Of a stretch of 11,265 nt of DNA, positions 6,864-11,265 are shown piece by piece (the stretch's first letter is position 1; each line of letters opens with the position of its first letter). The DNA comes from Rhodospirillales bacterium (GTDB taxonomy: Bacteria; Pseudomonadota; Alphaproteobacteria; Rhodospirillales; Defluviicoccaceae), in NCBI GenBank assembly GCA_026125865.1, contig JAHCKI010000050.1, positions 1 to 11,265 on the forward strand, read 5' to 3'. The notes beneath the pieces are model-generated. The model ran no database searches, was not told the origin of the DNA, and worked only from the letters and a program-made list of their open reading frames with translations. The translations under genes and the position numbers were made by a program.

Positions 6864-8098
6864 TTCGGGTTCCGGTCGAGCAGCCGACGGCAATGCTCGA
6901 ACACCATGTTCACCGGGATTTCGCGCATACAGCGGTTTTCTGAACAACTGGAATGCTTCTGGTTGTAGACGTTGACACAAGGACTACACAAGAGATCGAG
7001 GTATACAACCTCTTGATTGGGTCCTAACGGACCGAAAATGCGCGGTGTTTCGGGGCCGAACAGTACCAGGGTCGGAACGTCCGTGGTCGAGGCGAAATGC
7101 GCCGGACCCGAATCATTGGTGACCATCAATGATGCCGACCCGCAGAGAGCGATCAGTTCGGCCAAGGTCGTAAGCCCAGCCAGATCGACGAGACGATCAT
7201 GGTCGATGCGCTTGGCCATCGCCGCCACGTGGGACGCTTCCTCGCCGCTGCCCGTCAGTACGACCACATGTCGTGGATTTTCCAGGAGCTTCCGCGCCAG
7301 CTCTGCATACTGATCCTCCGGCCATCGGCGCAACGGGACAAGGTCACTGGAATTGCCGTTGAGGATGATGAGCTTTGCGTTCTCCGGGATGACACCCGCC
7401 GTAGGCGCCAGTTTTCGTCGGATCTTGTCCAGCACGGCCCGCTGCAAACTCTCGTCGATGGGTACCCGGAGTCGCGCTTCGGCCACATCATAAGCAGGTA
7501 CCTTGGCGCAGGGTTCGCAGCCGGGCGACGCGTCCAAGGCTTCCACGAGGCCGACGTAGCTCGCCGCCATGTGGTGATGAGGCGAATACACCACCCGCTG
7601 GGTGACGAGATTGCCCTGATAACCGCCTTCCTCGAAAAAACCGAAAAACCCCGCCCGTTTCCGCGCACCCGACAAATAGGCGACAAGGGTGCTGAAACGG
7701 CTATAGACCTCGAAATTGACCGAAAAAAGCTCGGCCTCTCGCCGGAGCCGCCCCAAAACATGCAGGGTCGAGCGGAGCAGGGTCGCCAGGGTGCCGGGAT
7801 CGATGACGAAAATCTGCTCGCGCGCGAATCCCATCAGGGACAACATCTCGACGCCGGAGGGGAATGTAAGGAACAGCAACCTCGCACCGGGAAAGCGCTC
7901 GCGCGCCCGCCGCAACGCCGGTTGCGTCAACACAAGGGCGCCGATTTCCGCCAACATGATGAAAAGGATGGCGCGCGGCGCAGCGGTCGGGTTGCGTTCG
8001 CTGCCAAACCACCGTGATGCCAAGACCCCGGCGCTCGCCACGAAGCAGAGCGGCCTGCCGATACAGCGATCAAGGAATCGCATCCGATTTGGGTGCAC
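6848..8098 (-). CDS. Glycosyltransferase family 9 protein (heptosyltransferase-like)
   Basis: A 416-residue GT-B fold enzyme. The N-terminal Rossmann domain begins PRAILFIMLAEIGALVLTQPALRRARERFPGA in essence (residues 41-72), with the family's E-I-G-x-L and L-R-x-x-F-P-x-A spacing. The C-terminal nucleotide-sugar domain carries ILNGNSSDLVPLRRWP (245-260), TNDSGPAH (327-334) and LFGPETP (346-352), the hallmark of ADP-heptose-type transferases. Family members add heptose or a related sugar to lipid A-core or other glycans at the cytoplasmic face. A four-cysteine cluster (Cys371, 374, 385, 390) near the C-terminus could bind a metal. GTG 8098 is preferred over ATG 8083 because GGAG lies eight bases before it. 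The next gene overlaps its 3' end by 16 bp. Donor sugar and acceptor cannot be told. Confidence 0.93.
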   Translation of the reverse strand: MHPNRMRFLDRCIGRPLCFVASAGVLASRWFGSERNPTAAPRAILFIMLAEIGALVLTQPALRRARERFPGARLLFLTFPSGVEMLSLMGFAREQIFVIDPGTLATLLRSTLHVLGRLRREAELFSVNFEVYSRFSTLVAYLSGARKRAGFFGFFEEGGYQGNLVTQRVVYSPHHHMAASYVGLVEALDASPGCEPCAKVPAYDVAEARLRVPIDESLQRAVLDKIRRKLAPTAGVIPENAKLIILNGNSSDLVPLRRWPEDQYAELARKLLENPRHVVVLTGSGEEASHVAAMAKRIDHDRLVDLAGLTTLAELIALCGSASLMVTNDSGPAHFASTTDVPTLVLFGPETPRIFGPLGPNQEVVYLDLLCSPCVNVYNQKHSSCSENRCMREIPVNMVFEHCRRLLDRNPKCDES

Positions 8099-8308
8099 CT
8101 GTTTGGCTCCGCTTCCGTGCGTTCGCTATTTGCAGGTGCCCGTGCACCCCTTGATTTCACTATCGCGACGCCATGGGAAGGACAACTCAAAAAAGAAGGC
8201 GTTCAACCACTTTCCCGTTACAAAGGTGTTACAATGGGCGACACTTCCGGGAGGTCTGCAACCCGGCTCAAACGATCTCCCTAGTGCTTTCATGTCAATT
8301 GTTTATTA
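8099..8308. other. Divergent intergenic region (210 bp)
   Basis: This gap lies between the minus-strand GT9 operon and the plus-strand Wzy/WaaL-like gene and must hold promoters for both. It contains a GGTGC/GCACC dyad (8135-8148), echoing a GGTGCACC palindrome at the GT9 start (8092-8099), and a tandem GTTACAA repeat (8217-8234) whose second copy overlaps a TACAAT -10-like hexamer (8230-8235). I could not find a -35 at proper spacing for that hexamer. Confidence 0.5.
8217..8234 (+). repeat. Tandem direct repeat GTTACAA-N4-GTTACAA, 11-bp period
   Basis: Two identical 7-mers GTTACAA (8217-8223 and 8228-8234) are separated by AGGT, an exact 11-bp period, so both present on one face of the helix. 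OmpR/PhoB-class response regulators are known to bind such head-to-tail 11-bp repeats. The site is about 75 bp upstream of the Wzy/WaaL-like start and 119 bp upstream of the GT9 start. Regulator identity is unknown. Confidence 0.4.
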
Positions 8309-9580
8309 ATGGCCATCATGGCTCACGCATTGTCGATTTTCGTCTCCGATAGCCGCCGAACCACAACCCTGAATACCGGCATTGTTCTGTTGGCGGCGTC
8401 GGTTCCCGCGCTCGTCGCGGGGCCGGCGGCGATCGGCGTCGCCTCTTGCCTTGCCTTGCTGTTGCTTTTGGCCGCTATTCCACCGTCCGAATGGTACCCA
8501 GGGGCCATCCACGCCGCAAAGACGCCCGACGGCCGGCGACTGATCGCCGTCTTCCTATGTTGGCTGCCGAGCTTTTTCATTACGCCGGACATTCCCCTAA
8601 CGGCGGAGGGATGGTTCTTGACCACAGGCGCGGTCGTCCTATGCACCACCCTTTGGGCGATGCTTCGCGAGCGGCGAAGCGCTCACAAGTTGATGCGGCA
8701 GGCATTGCTCGTCTCCGCATTGATCGCGGTCACGCTGGCCCTGGCCGCTTTCTTCATCGCCGACGAGATCCTGTCCTTGATACGTTTTCAGGGCTGGGTG
8801 CCGAGCATTCCCGTCGAACGCTTAAAGGGTTTCGCCAACGCTGCGGCGCTGCTTGTCCCTGCCGCCCTTTGGTCCGGTTGGCGATGCGGCGGGGTGTGGC
8901 GCATGGCTGCCGCCGGGTATGTCGTCGCGGCCTTCGTTCTTATCGCTGCCGCCGATACTCACGCACCGATTGTCGCCATTCTTGGGGCGTGTATTTTCGC
9001 TGGCGTTTGCGCCGCGATCCGCATGGGTCGCCGCCGCGCAGTCCTCTCCATCGCGATTGGTGTCCTGGCGGTTTGCGTCGGCGTCGGTGCAATCCTCGCC
9101 ACGAGCCCGCCCGCCAAGGACGACGGGTTCAGGGGGGCCTATTTGCCCACCTGGCTGGTGGACCCTCACCGGCAGGCCATATGGGCGTTTACTGCTGACG
9201 CCGCCCTGTCGGCGCCCATCTTCGGCCACGGCATCAAGGCCATTGACGAGGTTGAAGGCGCGCACAACACCGTTCCCGGACTATCGCGTCATGCCGAATA
9301 CCTCCCGGCCCACCCTCACAATTGGTTGCTCGAAATTTTTTCGGAAACCGGGATCGTCGGCACCATTCCGGCCATGGTATTCATCGCCTTCTATCTGTTT
9401 CGCCTTGCCCGAGACTTTGTGCTTCACGGCGTTCCGGAAAGCATCGCAGCGGGCAGCGTCAGCGCCGCGTATTGGGCGTCGGGGCTTTTCAATTTCTCTT
9501 TTTGGGCGGAATGGTGGCAAGTTTCCCATATGCTGCTCATCGCCCTGATCCTCTCGACCAGGAGCGACGAAGACCGGTAG
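8309..9580 (+). CDS. O-antigen ligase / polysaccharide polymerase-like membrane protein (Wzy/WaaL family)
   Basis: A 423-residue polytopic membrane protein with about 10-12 hydrophobic segments, beginning near residue 22 and including 78-95, 102-118, 130-151, 205-235, 245-265, 348-367 and 404-416. The large periplasmic loop (about 265-345) ends in AHPHNWLLEIFSETGIVG, with H335-x-H337-N338 then L and E: the H-x-H-N signature of the Wzy_C / O-antigen ligase fold. It also has the GHGIKA stretch near 296-301. Such proteins polymerise or ligate lipid-linked glycans on the periplasmic face. ATG 8309 has no clear Shine-Dalgarno (TTGTTTATTA precedes it); ATG 8318 is an alternative three codons in. 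It is transcribed away from the GT9 operon and ends 30 bp before the NfnAB-like fusion. Confidence 0.88.
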   Translation: MAIMAHALSIFVSDSRRTTTLNTGIVLLAASVPALVAGPAAIGVASCLALLLLLAAIPPSEWYPGAIHAAKTPDGRRLIAVFLCWLPSFFITPDIPLTAEGWFLTTGAVVLCTTLWAMLRERRSAHKLMRQALLVSALIAVTLALAAFFIADEILSLIRFQGWVPSIPVERLKGFANAAALLVPAALWSGWRCGGVWRMAAAGYVVAAFVLIAAADTHAPIVAILGACIFAGVCAAIRMGRRRAVLSIAIGVLAVCVGVGAILATSPPAKDDGFRGAYLPTWLVDPHRQAIWAFTADAALSAPIFGHGIKAIDEVEGAHNTVPGLSRHAEYLPAHPHNWLLEIFSETGIVGTIPAMVFIAFYLFRLARDFVLHGVPESIAAGSVSAAYWASGLFNFSFWAEWWQVSHMLLIALILSTRSDEDR

Positions 9581-9610
9581 CGCTAATAAGAACCCTGTAG
9601 GGGGTGAAAC

Positions 9611-11265
9611 ATGTTCGAAATCGTTCGGCGGGAAACGTTCTCCGATAACACCTTCCTGTGGGAAGTACATGCGCCCGACGTCGCCCAATCGGCCCTGCCA
9701 GGGCATTTCGTCATGCTTCGCCTGCATGAAGGGAGCGAGCGCATTCCGCTCACGGTCGCCGACTATGACCGTGACGCCGGCACCATCACTCTGGTGATCC
9801 AGGCGCTGGGCAAGACGACATTGGAGATGCGCGATCACTATTCCGCCGGCGACGGCTTTCTGGATTTCGTTGGTCCGCTTGGTCTGCCGCAACACGTGGA
9901 ACCGGTCGGCACCGTGGTGCTGGTTGGTGGCGGCCTCGGGGTCGCGCCGGTTTACCCGCAATTGCGGGCGTTCAAGGATGCCGGTAATCGCACCATCGGC
10001 ATCGTCGGTTTCCGCGAGCGATCCCTTGTCTTCTGGGAGGATCGTTTTCGCCCCTATTGCGATGACCTGATCGTCTGCACCGACGATGGCAGTTACGGCC
10101 GGCCGGGCCTTGTCACGACGGCATTGCACGACGTGTTGGCCAAGGACAAAGTGGACTTGGTGATCGCCATCGGGCCGCTGCCGATGATGCACGCCTGCGT
10201 CGAAACCACCCGCCCCTTTGGCGTGCGCACGATGGTGTCGCTCAACGCCATCATGGTCGACGGCACCGGCATGTGCGGATCGTGCCGGGTCAACGTCGGC
10301 GGCGAGGTCAAGTTTGCCTGCGTCGATGGTCCCGACTTCGACGGTCACCGGGTGGATTTCAGCGAACTGCTGGCTCGGCAAAAGCGATTCAAGCGTCAGG
10401 AGGCCGCCGCCAGCGACGACTACGCGCACCTCTGCGAGCTGGAACGGCAACTGTTCGCCGACGGCAAGCGGGGCATCAAGAAGCTGAAGGAACTGCCGCC
10501 GAAACAAACCGCCATGCCGGAGCGGAATCCGCTGGAACGCGCGACCAATTTCAAGGAAGTGAACCTGGGCTACGGTCTGGCCGACGCCTTCCAGGAAGCC
10601 GAACGCTGTATCCAGTGCGCGAAGCCCACGTGTATTGCCGGTTGTCCCGTGGCCATCGATATTCCCCGCTTCATGCGCCATCTGGCGGTCCGCGATCTGG
10701 ACGGCGCCTTGGCGGCAATCCACGAATCCAACCTGTTTCCGTCCATTTGCGGCCGCGTCTGTCCGCAAGAGACCCAGTGCGAAAGCCAGTGCGTCATCGC
10801 CAAGAAAATCGAATCGGTGGCGATTGGACGGCTGGAACGCTTCGTCGGCGACAACGCGAGCCTGCCCATCGCGAAGCCGCCGCGGTTCGCCGGTTCGCTC
10901 GGACGCGTCGCCATCATCGGGTCGGGCCCGGCCGGCCTCGCCGCGGCGGCCGATTTGGTGCGTTACGGCGCCGCCGTCACCGTCTATGAAGCGCTGCATG
11001 TTGTCGGCGGCGTGCTTCGCTACGGTATTCCCTCATTCCGCTTGCCGCGCGACATCATCACGCGCGAAATCCAATATTTGCAGGACCTTGGCGTTCGCTT
11101 CGAGACCAACAAGGTGGTGGGCAAGACCTTTACCGTCCCGCAGCTTCTTGGCGAGAAGGGGTACGACGCCGTTTTCATCGGCGTTGGCGCCGGCGCGCCG
11201 AGCTTCCTCGGCATACCGGGCGAGTTCGCCGGCCAGGTGTATTCGGCCAATGAATTCCTCACCCG
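9611..11265 (+). CDS. NfnA/SudB-like flavin reductase fused to glutamate synthase small-subunit/NfnB-like module (3' partial)
   Basis: The frame opens at ATG 9611 after GGGGGTGAAAC and stays open to the window end (551 codons). Residues 1-240 are a ferredoxin-NADP reductase-type module: RIPLTV (44-49, flavin contact), VGGGLGVAP (105-113, NAD(P)H site) and a [2Fe-2S] site with Cys222, Cys225 and Cys237, plus Asp217 in DGTGMC, which resembles the Asp-Cys3 cluster of NfnA. After a basic linker (about 250-315), residues 320-551 are a GltD/NfnB-like module: C333-x2-C336-x4-C341-x3-C345-P, then C380-x3-C384-x5-C390-x3-C394 ([4Fe-4S] ligands), GSGPAG (437-442, FAD-binding), VVGGVLRYGIPSFRLP. It would exchange electrons between NAD(P)H and ferredoxin (Nfn or SudAB activity), or feed glutamate synthase. 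The two subunits are separate genes in Thermotoga and clostridia. The C-terminus lies beyond the window. Confidence 0.92.
   Translation, partial: MFEIVRRETFSDNTFLWEVHAPDVAQSALPGHFVMLRLHEGSERIPLTVADYDRDAGTITLVIQALGKTTLEMRDHYSAGDGFLDFVGPLGLPQHVEPVGTVVLVGGGLGVAPVYPQLRAFKDAGNRTIGIVGFRERSLVFWEDRFRPYCDDLIVCTDDGSYGRPGLVTTALHDVLAKDKVDLVIAIGPLPMMHACVETTRPFGVRTMVSLNAIMVDGTGMCGSCRVNVGGEVKFACVDGPDFDGHRVDFSELLARQKRFKRQEAAASDDYAHLCELERQLFADGKRGIKKLKELPPKQTAMPERNPLERATNFKEVNLGYGLADAFQEAERCIQCAKPTCIAGCPVAIDIPRFMRHLAVRDLDGALAAIHESNLFPSICGRVCPQETQCESQCVIAKKIESVAIGRLERFVGDNASLPIAKPPRFAGSLGRVAIIGSGPAGLAAAADLVRYGAAVTVYEALHVVGGVLRYGIPSFRLPRDIITREIQYLQDLGVRFETNKVVGKTFTVPQLLGEKGYDAVFIGVGAGAPSFLGIPGEFAGQVYSANEFLT

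Noticed and set aside
9281..10999. A 572-codon open frame on the minus strand
   Set aside because: It is antisense to the polymerase/ligase and Nfn-like genes, which have clear motifs. High third-position GC keeps the opposite strand open; its product is His/Asp/Arg-rich with no recognisable domain.

Overview
The window is about 11 kb of GC-rich (roughly 60 % by eye), densely coded bacterial DNA. Domain types, Shine-Dalgarno sites and GTG starts point to a Gram-negative proteobacterium, most likely an alphaproteobacterium of the Rhodospirillales kind. That placement is inferred from protein style only. I see no rRNA, tRNA, CRISPR array, insertion sequence or integrase.

Layout. (1) Positions 1-1034 (+) hold the C-terminal signalling half of a histidine kinase whose N-terminus lies outside the window; its pre-kinase region resembles Na+/solute symporter-histidine kinase fusions (CbrA-like). 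(2) Positions 1084-1530 (-) hold a small acidic orphan protein. (3) Positions 1718-4161 (-) hold a compact three-gene operon: an SxtJ-family membrane protein, a 49-residue DUF5989 (SxtK-like) membrane protein and a NodU/CmcH/TobZ-type carbamoyltransferase. (4) Positions 4162-4693 form an AT-richer non-coding gap with a 12-bp palindrome, a long imperfect hairpin and a weak promoter candidate. (5) Positions 4694-8098 (-) hold a glycosyltransferase family 9 (heptosyltransferase-like) protein, an LPG-synthase/UPF0104-type flippase-like membrane protein that overlaps it, and a metallo-beta-lactamase-fold hydrolase. (6) Positions 8099-8308 are a divergent intergenic region with a tandem 7-mer repeat of 11-bp period. 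(7) Positions 8309-9580 (+) hold an O-antigen ligase/polymerase-like (Wzy/WaaL) membrane protein. (8) From 9611 to the window end (+) runs the start of a large flavoprotein that fuses an NfnA/SudB-like NAD(P)H-flavin [2Fe-2S] reductase to a glutamate-synthase small-subunit/NfnB-like module.

Reading the parts together: the centre (about 1.7-9.6 kb) looks like an envelope or secreted-glycan locus. GT9 would add sugars at the inner face of the membrane, the UPF0104 protein and the Wzy/WaaL-like protein would act on lipid-linked substrates in the membrane, and the carbamoyltransferase with its two small membrane partners would decorate a sugar or secreted metabolite with a carbamoyl group. The flanking genes (sensor kinase, Nfn-type fusion) belong to sensing and redox/nitrogen metabolism and are probably unrelated. 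The most interesting items are the sxtI/J/K-like carbamoylation cassette outside an evident saxitoxin context and the NfnA-NfnB single-chain fusion.
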